This document shows positions 25,098 to 32,934 of a DNA stretch of 64,000 nt, piece after piece. Source of the stretch: Nakamurella silvestris (GTDB lineage: Bacteria > Actinomycetota > Actinomycetes > Mycobacteriales > Nakamurellaceae); assembly GCA_003576535.1 (NCBI GenBank), contig QXCQ01000018.1:1-64000 (forward strand). Reading direction: 5' to 3'. How positions within the stretch are numbered: the stretch's first letter is position 1; every line of letters begins with the position of its first letter. A program made the position numbers and the translations under genes. The notes under the pieces were generated by a model that was given only the letters and a program-made list of their open reading frames with translations, was not told the DNA's origin and did no database searches.

Positions 25098-26438
25098 GTG
25101 AGCTTTGGTGTCGCCCACAGGACCCGTCGACGATTCCTGGCATTCACCTCCCTGCTGGTCGGTCTGACGCTGGTCGCCAGTGCCTGCAGCTCCACCGAGC
25201 CGCCGTTCGTGGTGACCGTCACCAACACCGCCGGGGCCGGGGATTCCGGCAGCACGCCGGTCGTCGTCCCCACGGTGGGCAACGGCCAGACCGATGGCGG
25301 GGACCCGGCGGCGAGCAACTCCGTCGAACCGACCGCGATCGTCGGCCGTGACGTCAAGATCACCTCCACCCCCGCCTCCGGCAGCACGAAGCTCGCCCCC
25401 ACCACCGCGGTGACGGTCACGGTCTTCAACGCCGAGATCAAGGACCTCGTCCTGGTCTCCAAGACCGACGGCACCGAGCTGACGGGCAAGGTCGCCGCGG
25501 ACGGCGCCACCTGGACCCTCGGCGAGAAGATGGAGTACGGCACCACCTACAACTACCGCGGCACCGCGGTCTCCACCGACGGTGTCGACACCCCGATCGA
25601 GGGCAAGATCAGCACCGCCAACCCGAAGAACACCATGCGGGCGTCCTTCCAGATCCGCAACGGCAAGACCGTGGGTGTGGCGGCACCGATCGTGCTGACC
25701 TTCGCCGGTCAGATCACCGACCAGGCCGAGGTCCAGAAGAACCTCAAGGTCATGTTGAACGGCAAGGAGTTCAAGGGCGGTTCCTGGGCCTGGCTGCAGG
25801 ACGAGGACATCAGCGGCAACGGTGTGCTCCAGTCCCGGGTGCACTTCCGCCCGGCGAAGTACTGGCCCGCCAACAGCAAGATCAAGGTGACGGCCAACCT
25901 CTACGGTGTCGACATGGGCGGGGCCTGGGGACGCGAGGACATCTCCACCGACTTCAACATCGGCCGCAAACTCGTGGTCAAGGCCGACGTCAACAGCTTC
26001 CGCCTCGTGGTGATGGTCGACGACGCGATCGTCAAGGACTTCCCGGTCTCCTACGGCGCCCAGGACGCGGATCCGGAGCGCGCCACCCGTAACGGTGTGC
26101 ACATCGTTCAGGAGAAGTACGAGTCCTTCGACATGTGCAACCCGCGGTTCGGCTACTGCGACGTCAAGGCCCCGTGGGCGGTCCGTATCTCCAACAACGG
26201 CGAGTTCATCCACGTCAACCAGAACACCGAGCGTGCCGGCTACCTGGGCAAGCAGAACGTCTCCCACGGCTGCATCAACATGGGCCTGGCCGACGGCAAG
26301 ACCTTCTACGACATGACGATCTACGGCGACCCGGTGGAGATCACCAACTCGACCGGCCCGCAGCTCGGTTTCAGCGATGGGGATATCTTCGACTGGGGAA
26401 TCCCGTACAGCGAGTGGCAGAACTACTCGGCTCTGTAG
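25098..26438 (+). CDS. L,D-transpeptidase lipoprotein (YkuD catalytic domain)
   Basis: A 446-aa secreted enzyme that forms 3-3 cross-links in peptidoglycan. The signal peptide ends in an ASAC lipobox-like site with the lipid-acceptor Cys30. Ig-like domains span about 60-280 (FQIRNGKTVGVAAPIVLTF is the second's start). The YkuD domain (about 285-425) contains FRLVVMVDDAIVKDFPVSYG, EFIHVNQNTE and the catalytic SHGCINM (His390, Cys392). A tryptophan-containing tail (FDWGIPYSEWQNYSAL) resembles mycobacterial Ldt C-termini. The start is GTG 25098 with GTGGAG 8 nt upstream. Placement between murB and mshA mirrors lprQ (LdtMt5) of mycobacteria. Confidence 0.9.
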   Translation: MSFGVAHRTRRRFLAFTSLLVGLTLVASACSSTEPPFVVTVTNTAGAGDSGSTPVVVPTVGNGQTDGGDPAASNSVEPTAIVGRDVKITSTPASGSTKLAPTTAVTVTVFNAEIKDLVLVSKTDGTELTGKVAADGATWTLGEKMEYGTTYNYRGTAVSTDGVDTPIEGKISTANPKNTMRASFQIRNGKTVGVAAPIVLTFAGQITDQAEVQKNLKVMLNGKEFKGGSWAWLQDEDISGNGVLQSRVHFRPAKYWPANSKIKVTANLYGVDMGGAWGREDISTDFNIGRKLVVKADVNSFRLVVMVDDAIVKDFPVSYGAQDADPERATRNGVHIVQEKYESFDMCNPRFGYCDVKAPWAVRISNNGEFIHVNQNTERAGYLGKQNVSHGCINMGLADGKTFYDMTIYGDPVEITNSTGPQLGFSDGDIFDWGIPYSEWQNYSAL

Positions 26439-26498
26439 GACACCCCCGGCCCGGTGCTACACCGGGTCGTCCACGAACCGACTGGGTACGAGAACACC

Positions 26499-27965
26499 AT
26501 GAGCGATGAGACACGGCCTCCCCTGCTGACCCCGGTCGGCGGGGTGGGGCGGCGATCTCCGGTGCGCATCGGCGCTGATCGGGGCCGTGACGCTGATCGA
26601 GCCCGGGACGCTGATCGGGGCCGGGACCCCGGTCCGGTCCGGGACATCCACCGGGTCGCGTCGATCTCCCTGCACACCTCCCCGCTGGAACAGCCCGGCA
26701 CCGGGGACGCGGGCGGGATGAACGTGTACGTGGCCCAGACAGCCCGCCGCCTTGCCGCCCGCGGCGTCGAGGTGGAGATCTTCACCCGTTCCACCTCCTC
26801 CGATCTGCCGCCCGTGGTGGAGCTGGCCCCGGGCGTGCTGGTCCGGCATGTGGTGGCCGGCCCCTTCGAGGGCCTGGCGAAGAACGACCTGCCCGGTCAG
26901 ATGTGCTCCTTCGCGGCCGGGGTGATGCGCGCCGAGGCCGGCCGCGACCAGGGCTACTACGACCTCATCCACTCCCACTACTGGTTGTCCGGTCAGGTCG
27001 GTTACCTGGCCAAGGACCGCTGGGGGGTGCCGATGGTGCACTCGGCACACACCCTGGCGAAGGTGAAGAACGCCTACATGGCCGCGGGGGACGCGCCGGA
27101 GCCGTCCGGCCGGCTGATCGGCGAGGACCAGGTCGTCACCGAATCCGACCGGTTGATCGCCAACACCGCCGCCGAGGCGGCCGATCTGATGTCCCTCTAC
27201 GGCGCCCGGCGGGACCGGATCGACGTGGTCGCCCCCGGGGTGGACACCGATGTCTTCGTCCCGGGCTCGAAGGCCGCCGCCCGCGCCCGCCTGGGCATGG
27301 CCGCCGATGAGGTGGTGATCGCCTTCGCCGGACGGATCCAGCCGCTCAAGGCCCCCGACGTGTTGATCCGGGCGGCCGGGGTGCTGCAGTCGAGGTACCC
27401 GCACGTCCCTTGGCGCATCGTGGTGGTCGGAGGTGTGTCCGGCAGCGGGTGGGCTGCCACGGAGAGTCTGGCCGAGCTGGCCGGGGCCGTCGGGATCGGT
27501 GAGCGGGTGACCTTCCTGCCGCCGCAGCCGCCGGAGCAGCTCGCCACGGTGTTCCGCGCCGCGGATCTGGTGGCCGTTCCGAGTTACAACGAGTCCTTCG
27601 GTCTGGTGGCCCTGGAGGCCCAGGCTGCCGGCACCCCGGTGGTGGCCGCCGCGGTCGGTGGACTGGTGGTCGCGGTCCGCGACGGGATCACCGGCTCACT
27701 GGTACGTGGTCACGACCCGGTCGTCTGGGCCGAGGCCCTGGCCGGGATCGCCACCCAGCCGGAGGTGCTGCGCGGACTGGGGATCTCGGCCCGGATCCAC
27801 GCCGAACGGTTCTCCTGGGAGGCGACGGTGGACGGGCTGCTCAGCAGCTACCGACGGGCGTTGCAGGATTCCCGGGCCGAGCACCGGCCGACCGGCCTGA
27901 TCCGGGCCGGCCGTGAGGACTTCCGGTCGACCGGTTCGCCCGGGTTGAGCCGGTTCGCCCGGTGA
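26499..27965 (+). CDS. mshA: D-inositol-3-phosphate glycosyltransferase (mycothiol step 1)
   Basis: A 488-aa GT4 glycosyltransferase that joins GlcNAc from UDP-GlcNAc to 1L-inositol-1-phosphate, the first step of mycothiol synthesis. MshA signatures are [97 protein letters not shown] and [20 protein letters not shown]. The first 45 residues are an extension with a short [17 protein letters not shown] repeat not expected in the family. The start ATG 26499 is the first giving this N-terminus. It overlaps ybjN by 4 nt (GTGA). Confidence 0.95.
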   Translation: MSDETRPPLLTPVGGVGRRSPVRIGADRGRDADRARDADRGRDPGPVRDIHRVASISLHTSPLEQPGTGDAGGMNVYVAQTARRLAARGVEVEIFTRSTSSDLPPVVELAPGVLVRHVVAGPFEGLAKNDLPGQMCSFAAGVMRAEAGRDQGYYDLIHSHYWLSGQVGYLAKDRWGVPMVHSAHTLAKVKNAYMAAGDAPEPSGRLIGEDQVVTESDRLIANTAAEAADLMSLYGARRDRIDVVAPGVDTDVFVPGSKAAARARLGMAADEVVIAFAGRIQPLKAPDVLIRAAGVLQSRYPHVPWRIVVVGGVSGSGWAATESLAELAGAVGIGERVTFLPPQPPEQLATVFRAADLVAVPSYNESFGLVALEAQAAGTPVVAAAVGGLVVAVRDGITGSLVRGHDPVVWAEALAGIATQPEVLRGLGISARIHAERFSWEATVDGLLSSYRRALQDSRAEHRPTGLIRAGREDFRSTGSPGLSRFAR

Positions 27966-28447
27966 GCGGTGTCGCGGAGGTCATCGAGGCGGCCCTGACC
28001 GAGGCCGGGGTCTCCTTCCGGCGGACCGAACCGCAGGCGTTCCTGTTGACCCTGCCGGGTGAACGTCGTCATCGCACTCTCCTCTGGCTGCTGGTCGGGG
28101 ACCACGAGTTGCTCGTCGAATCCTTCGTCTGTCGGCGACCCGACGAGAACTTCGAAGAAGTGTACCGATTCCTGTTGCAGCGCAACGGGAGTCTGCGCAC
28201 CGTGGCCTACACCCTCGATGCCGCCGGTGACATCCACCTGGTCGGGCGGATCGGTCTGGCCTCGGTGACGGCCGCCGAGATCGACACCGTCCTCGGGGTG
28301 GTGCTGGAGGCCTCGGACGCGGATTTCAACAAGATCCTCGAACGCGGCTTCGCCTCGGCGATCCGACGCGAGTGGGCCTGGCGGACCGACACCGGCCAGT
28401 CGCGGAAGAACCTCGAGGCCTTCACACACCTGATCCACCCCAGCTGA
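27962..28447 (+). CDS. YbjN domain protein (T3SS chaperone-like fold)
   Basis: A 161-aa protein of the YbjN family from a GTG that overlaps the mshA stop. It reads [93 protein letters not shown] and [20 protein letters not shown]. The family is conserved next to mshA in mycobacteria (Rv0487) and its role is not settled. Coupling to mshA hints at a link with redox or envelope stress, which is inference. Downstream, synteny with gpmA is broken by about 20 kb of accessory genes. Confidence 0.85.
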   Translation: MSGVAEVIEAALTEAGVSFRRTEPQAFLLTLPGERRHRTLLWLLVGDHELLVESFVCRRPDENFEEVYRFLLQRNGSLRTVAYTLDAAGDIHLVGRIGLASVTAAEIDTVLGVVLEASDADFNKILERGFASAIRREWAWRTDTGQSRKNLEAFTHLIHPS

Positions 28448-28473
28448 AACCTTCTCCCGCAGCCCCCTCTCGC

Positions 28474-28517
28474 CGCGAGTGGACTGTGCCCCCCCACTTT
28501 TCCAGGTGTGGCGGTCC
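28474..28517. repeat. Degenerate hairpin after ybjN
   Basis: Its left arm CGCGAGTGGACT is identical to the left arm of the intact hairpin at 49142-49192. The right side keeps only GGTGTGGCGGTCC, which pairs poorly. It lies 26 nt after the ybjN stop. Confidence 0.4.
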
Positions 28518-28589
28518 GTTCGGCGTGGACACGCACCTGAAGTCTGTTCGCTTTTGTCGACGTACGATCGCAAATTTAGTTGATACCTG

Positions 28590-28619
28590 TTGACAGTTGT
28601 TGATCTACGGGGTCATCAT
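28590..28619 (+). promoter_or_regulatory. Candidate promoter of the GH53 gene
   Basis: A consensus -35 TTGACA (28590-28595) stands in AT-richer DNA, followed at 18 nt by CATCAT as a weak -10. The leader would be about 130 nt. The flanking TGTTGACAGTTGTTGA is repeat-like and may be a regulator site. Confidence 0.35.
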
Positions 28620-28758
28620 AGGTCCGCTCGGTCTGCCTGCCGGCAGCGATGTGCGACCGGGTGCACCGTATCCACCTGCAGGTATTCACCTCCTCCGGTG
28701 GCGTCGACGGGCAGTCCAACGCCCGCCCTCGTCACGCCGCTCTATCGAAAGAGACTCA

Positions 28759-31695
28759 ATGTCGAACTCTCTTCGCCCCGGCCGCGAACACGCGTCGGGT
28801 AATCGCCTCCGACCGTCGAGGACCTCGATCACCTCCCGCACCGGTCGAGCCGGGAAGGGGCTGCTGGCCCTGGTCGTGGCATCCGCCGCTCTGGTGGTGC
28901 TGCCGGCGACCACCGCCGTCGCCCTCACCGGCACCTCTGTCAACACCCCGGCCGAGAGCAACATCGCCGAGAAGTCCTGGGTCACAGCATCTGCTACCGA
29001 CGGCGACGCCGCACAGGCCGTCGACGGCGACCTGCAGACGGCCTGGATCGCCACCTCTGCGCCGGCCACCCTGAGCGTCGACCTCGGCGGGACCTACGAC
29101 GCCGTGCACAAGGTCGGGCTGACCTTCGCCGGGAACACCTCGGTCTACCGCTACCGCCTCCTGGGTTCGACCGACGGCCAGGCCTGGTCGACCCTGGCAG
29201 ATCGCTCCGAGAATGCTTCCTACGGAGGGATTTTCACCGACCTCTTCGATTTCAAGGGCCTGCACTACGTCAAACTGCAGATCCTCTCCGGTGCGCCGGT
29301 GGGGGTCCGCGAGCTGAGCATCGTCAACTACCTGCGTCCGGACATGGACAACGGCTCCGACACCTCCGAACAGGGCAGCAACACCAACGCCTACTACTAC
29401 AACGCCGGGAACAACCCGCCGGTCCCCGGTGTCCGCGGCGGCAGGTTCACCGACCCGAACTCGATCGCCACCGGCAACAACTTCTTCGGCCTCACCAAGG
29501 ATCTCGGCTGGGACACCATCCGCCTGCGGGTCTGGAACGAGCCGAAGAACGAGACCAACGGCAACCCGGTCACCACCGCCGGCAACAACTCCCCGGAGAA
29601 CACCCGGCGGGTGGCCAAGGCCGTGACCGGAGCGGGCCAGAACCTCGCGATCGACCTGCACTACGCCGACAGCTGGGCCGATCCGCAGAACCAGCCGAAA
29701 CCCTATTCCTGGGCGAACCTGTCCTTCGCGGATCTGACCACCACGACCTACCAGTACACCTACGACTTCCTGAAGTCGTTGGTGGATCAGGGAACCACGC
29801 CGACCATCGTCGGGCTGGGCAACGAGATCACCAACGGGATGATGTGGGGGAGCGAGTACGACAAGATCACCCCGTACGTCCACCACCACGACTACTACAC
29901 CTCGGGCAAGTACCTCGGGGCACCCGGCGGCGGCATCAAGTGGCTCAAGTACGAGGAGGCGAACGGGGACGTCAATTCCCCGGCCTATCACGAGTTCCTG
30001 GATTCGGTCGACAACCTGTCGCAGCTCATCGACGCCGGCAATCGTGCGGTCAAACAGCTGAACGCGGACATGGGGACCCACATCGAGACCGAACTCCATT
30101 TCGCCTTCAACATCTACGAGCAGCCCACCACCGGCGGGAAGATCTCCCTCGATCCGGTCGAGGTCTCGAAGAAGGTGATGACCCTGATCAAGGGTCTGTC
30201 CACCAACCTGAAAGCCAAGGGGGGCATGGTCGATCGGATCGGACTGTCCTACTACCCGGACTGGCACGGCACCTACGCCCAGGTGCAGCAGACCATCGTC
30301 GACATCTCCAAGATCCTCCCCGGGATCAAGTTCAACATCGCCGAGTGCTCTCCCAAGGCCAGTGGCACCGTCACGAACGCCCTGGACAACCCGAACCACC
30401 CGGTCGGGTTCAAGTACTCGGTGCAGTCGCAGGGTGACGACACGATGGACATCATGAAGTTGATCAATGATGTGCCCAACAACGTGGGTACGGGTGTCTG
30501 GCCGTGGGCGGGAACCCAGGTCTACGGTTCCGGCAGCGGTGCCAATGCCACCCTCAACGCCTCCTTCAAGGTGTGGAACAGTGCCTTCGCCAAGAACGTC
30601 GTCGAGAGCAGCCTGTACTCCGCCACCGGTCGTGGCGTCGCGCCGGCACTCCCGGCGACCGTCCGCAGCCTTGATCTGACAACCGGTGTGGCCTCGGACG
30701 TCCCGGTGGTCTGGAACCCGATCGATCCGGGCAGTTATGCCACCACCGGGACCTTCGCCGTCACCGGCACCGCGCAGGTGAGCGTGCCGGCCGCCGGGCG
30801 TGGTGTGGCGATGACCGCGGTCGTCGCCACCGTGGACGTGGTGGATCCGTCGACCACCTCGATCACCCTCGCCCGGAACGCCGTGGCCACCACCGGTGAT
30901 CTGGCCGTCAGCTCGACGGTGACGGCCCCGGTGCCGTTCTCGGGTACCGCCGTGCTCTACGACGGCACCACCCGGGTCGCGACGAAGGCCGTCGTCGGAG
31001 TTTCCTCCGGGGGGTCGTTCTCGGCTACGGCCGAGTTCCGTGAAGCCGGTTCGGGTCTGGCCACAGGACGACGTCAGTACTCGGTGGCCTTCGAGTCCGG
31101 GACCGATCACCTGCAGGGCTCGCACTCGGCCGCTGCCGCCGTCGACGTCTACTTCTTCGACAAGGCACCGGGATCCTCCTTCTACAACGAGGTCCAGTGG
31201 CTCGCCGGTTCGGGTATCACCACCGGTGTCGACGGTGGCGGCTTCGACCCCACGGGCCTGGTGACCCGACAGGCCATGGCTGCCTTCCTCTTCCGGATGA
31301 CCCACCCGGGGGTGACCGTGACACCCTGCACCGTGAAACCCTTCCCGGACGTGGCGGTCGGTTCGCCGTTCTGCGGCGAGATCGCCTGGCTCCGCACCAC
31401 GGGCATCACCAACGGATATGCCGGCGGTCTCTTCCAGCCGAACTCGGCGGTGGACCGACAGGCCATGGCGGCCTTCCTGTTCCGGCTGACCCATCCCGGA
31501 ACGGCGGCACCGGTCTGCGGTTCGGCCCCGTTCGCCGACGTCACCACGGGGAACCAGTTCTGCGGGGAGATCACCTGGCTCCGGAGCACGGGGATCACCA
31601 CCGGTTATGACGGCAACACCTTCCACCCGGCCGAGAAGGTCTCCCGGCAGGCGATGGCCGCATTCCTCTACCGTCTCGCCCACCAGCCGGCCTGA
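28759..31695 (+). CDS. Secreted GH53 endo-beta-1,4-galactanase with F5/8C and three SLH domains
   Basis: A 978-aa surface enzyme expected to cut beta-1,4-galactan (type I arabinogalactan). Order: signal peptide (cleavage after about residue 54, TAVA-LTG), F5/8-type-C-like domain (about 68-190), GH53 barrel (about 215-600), Big_4-like and Ig-like domains (about 615-790), then three S-layer-homology repeats (799-978; GITNGYAGGLFQPNSAVDRQ). GH53 marks include WDTIRLRVWNEP and LHYADSWADPQNQPKP. The acid/base is Glu356 in GLGNEITNG, and the nucleophile candidate is Glu529 in FNIAECSPK. These lie 173 residues apart versus roughly 100 in well-studied GH53 enzymes, because of an insert around 375-450. 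ATG 28759 follows AAAGAG. Confidence 0.88.
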   Translation: MSNSLRPGREHASGNRLRPSRTSITSRTGRAGKGLLALVVASAALVVLPATTAVALTGTSVNTPAESNIAEKSWVTASATDGDAAQAVDGDLQTAWIATSAPATLSVDLGGTYDAVHKVGLTFAGNTSVYRYRLLGSTDGQAWSTLADRSENASYGGIFTDLFDFKGLHYVKLQILSGAPVGVRELSIVNYLRPDMDNGSDTSEQGSNTNAYYYNAGNNPPVPGVRGGRFTDPNSIATGNNFFGLTKDLGWDTIRLRVWNEPKNETNGNPVTTAGNNSPENTRRVAKAVTGAGQNLAIDLHYADSWADPQNQPKPYSWANLSFADLTTTTYQYTYDFLKSLVDQGTTPTIVGLGNEITNGMMWGSEYDKITPYVHHHDYYTSGKYLGAPGGGIKWLKYEEANGDVNSPAYHEFLDSVDNLSQLIDAGNRAVKQLNADMGTHIETELHFAFNIYEQPTTGGKISLDPVEVSKKVMTLIKGLSTNLKAKGGMVDRIGLSYYPDWHGTYAQVQQTIVDISKILPGIKFNIAECSPKASGTVTNALDNPNHPVGFKYSVQSQGDDTMDIMKLINDVPNNVGTGVWPWAGTQVYGSGSGANATLNASFKVWNSAFAKNVVESSLYSATGRGVAPALPATVRSLDLTTGVASDVPVVWNPIDPGSYATTGTFAVTGTAQVSVPAAGRGVAMTAVVATVDVVDPSTTSITLARNAVATTGDLAVSSTVTAPVPFSGTAVLYDGTTRVATKAVVGVSSGGSFSATAEFREAGSGLATGRRQYSVAFESGTDHLQGSHSAAAAVDVYFFDKAPGSSFYNEVQWLAGSGITTGVDGGGFDPTGLVTRQAMAAFLFRMTHPGVTVTPCTVKPFPDVAVGSPFCGEIAWLRTTGITNGYAGGLFQPNSAVDRQAMAAFLFRLTHPGTAAPVCGSAPFADVTTGNQFCGEITWLRSTGITTGYDGNTFHPAEKVSRQAMAAFLYRLAHQPA

Positions 31696-31708
31696 TCCCG
31701 CCGAACCC

Positions 31709-31780
31709 GTTTCCCGCGCACCGCGTTGGGCTCCGCGCACTCTGCAGTGTGCGCGGAGCCACCTACGGTGCGCGGGAAAC
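31709..31780. repeat. 72-bp nested hairpin between convergent genes (related architecture)
   Basis: The outer arms GTTTCCCGCGCACCG (31709-31723) and CGGTGCGCGGGAAAC (31766-31780) are perfect. The inner arms GGCTCCGCGCAC/GTGCGCGGAGCC are also perfect. The architecture matches the 70-bp palindromes at 3890 and 21016, but most of the inner sequence differs. It starts 14 nt after the GH53 stop and ends 15 nt from the DeoR stop, so it can terminate both. Confidence 0.8.
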
Positions 31781-31794
31781 GTGCCCGGGAGGTG

Positions 31795-32553
31795 CTACCC
31801 GGCGTCGACCTGGATGATCTCCCCGATGTTGGATCCCCTTGCCGACCCGGCATCCGGGCCGAGATCGGCATCGGTGACCCAGGTGTCGATCTGGTCGAGG
31901 TCGGCCAGATAGGACAGGCCGGCCCGTCCCCATTTGCTCGAGTCGGCGATGACCACCACATGCTGGGCGACACCGACCAGCCCGCGGGTGATCTCGGCCT
32001 GCCACGGGTCGGAGCCGGTGATGCCGGCCCGGACGTCCACCCCGTCGACGCTGACGATCGCGACGTCCACGTTGAAGGACTGCACACAGGACAGGGCGAC
32101 GGGGCCGATCAGTGCACCCGACTTCGTCGGTATCCCGCCGGTCAGGATGATCTGAGGGTCGGCCGTCGCCGATGCCTGCAGGATGTCGGCGACCGTCATC
32201 GAATTGGTGACCACGGTCAGGTCCGGGATGTGCCCGAGCCGGGAGGCGATCGCCTCGCTGGCGGTGCCCGAGCTGATGCCGATGCTCATCCCCGGTTGGA
32301 TCAGTTCGGCGGCCCGGGCAGCGATCTCGAACTCGGTCCGATCCAGTTCCACAGCCGGGCCAGGCGGTTTGGTGCCGATCGGCAGTGCGCCTCCGTGCAC
32401 CTTGATGACCAGGCCCTGCTGGGCGAGATCGTTGAGGTCGCGGCGGATCGTCATGGCCGAGACACCGAGGGAGGACGTCAGGGAGGTCACCCTGACGTTT
32501 CCGGAGCGGTGTAGTTTCTCGAGAATCGTCGCGTGTCGAACAGTGGCGAGCAT
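31795..32553 (-). CDS. DeoR/GlpR-family transcriptional regulator
   Basis: A 252-aa sugar-phosphate-responsive repressor type. The N-terminal helix-turn-helix reads MLATVRHATILEKLHRSGNV, then VTSLTSSLGVSAMTIRRDLNDL (about 21-42), followed by VHGGALPIG. The DeoR C-terminal effector domain shows IGISSGTASEAIASRL, LTVVTNSMTVADIL, IILTGG, ALIGPVALSCVQSFNVDVAIVSVDGVD and VVVIADSSKWGR. The ATG at 32553 gives the classic DeoR start; longer in-frame starts at 32604 or 32634 are possible. It is divergent from the GH92 gene and convergent with GH53, so it is the likely local regulator of the polysaccharide genes, an inference from position. Confidence 0.88.
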   Translation of the reverse strand: MLATVRHATILEKLHRSGNVRVTSLTSSLGVSAMTIRRDLNDLAQQGLVIKVHGGALPIGTKPPGPAVELDRTEFEIAARAAELIQPGMSIGISSGTASEAIASRLGHIPDLTVVTNSMTVADILQASATADPQIILTGGIPTKSGALIGPVALSCVQSFNVDVAIVSVDGVDVRAGITGSDPWQAEITRGLVGVAQHVVVIADSSKWGRAGLSYLADLDQIDTWVTDADLGPDAGSARGSNIGEIIQVDAG

Positions 32554-32605
32554 CGGCCCCCCGATCGTTGAGTAGTCCGCGCGGACATCGGTGTCAGCTC
32601 TCATC

Positions 32606-32634
32606 AAGGTCGCAGCACCGTCAGTTTTTGTCAA
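32606..32634 (-). promoter_or_regulatory. Candidate DeoR-gene promoter
   Basis: On the minus strand TTGACA (32634-32629) is followed after 17 nt by GACCTT (32611-32606), a weak -10. The start of transcription would lie about 45 nt before the DeoR ATG. Confidence 0.35.
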
Positions 32635-32706
32635 GTTCTGTTTGAATATGTGCGGTTCACTTATGCCCTGGTGGGTCCGATCATCCGACCTCTTTTCTGA
32701 TCATCC

Positions 32707-32720
32707 TGACAACGTTGACA
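32707..32720 (+). promoter_or_regulatory. LacI-type operator overlapping the GH92 -35 region
   Basis: TGACAACGTTGACA is a palindrome with one mismatch and the central CG typical of LacI-family operators. Its right half contains the -35 hexamer TTGACA. Thirteen of these bases recur at 46467. It lies in the 381-bp gap between the divergent DeoR and GH92 starts. Confidence 0.55.
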
Positions 32721-32934
32721 GAACACTACGGGTGATGTTTCAGTGAGCACACGACAGTGCTCCCTGCCCTCTGCCCGGCCGCCCAGGCCCGGCCGGGGGC
32801 CGTCAGCAGCCGGCATCACCGCATCACCCACACCGCACCAACCCACCACCCACCCGCACCATCCGAAAACCCCCGGCAGGCCGCCACCGACCCGCCGCAC
32901 CCTTCGATCACTGCAGCTCGAAAGGCCACACAGC

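Noticed and set aside
28756-31740. 994-codon minus-strand frame opposite the GH53 gene
   Set aside because: Antisense shadow overlapping the 31709 hairpin; no protein-like features.
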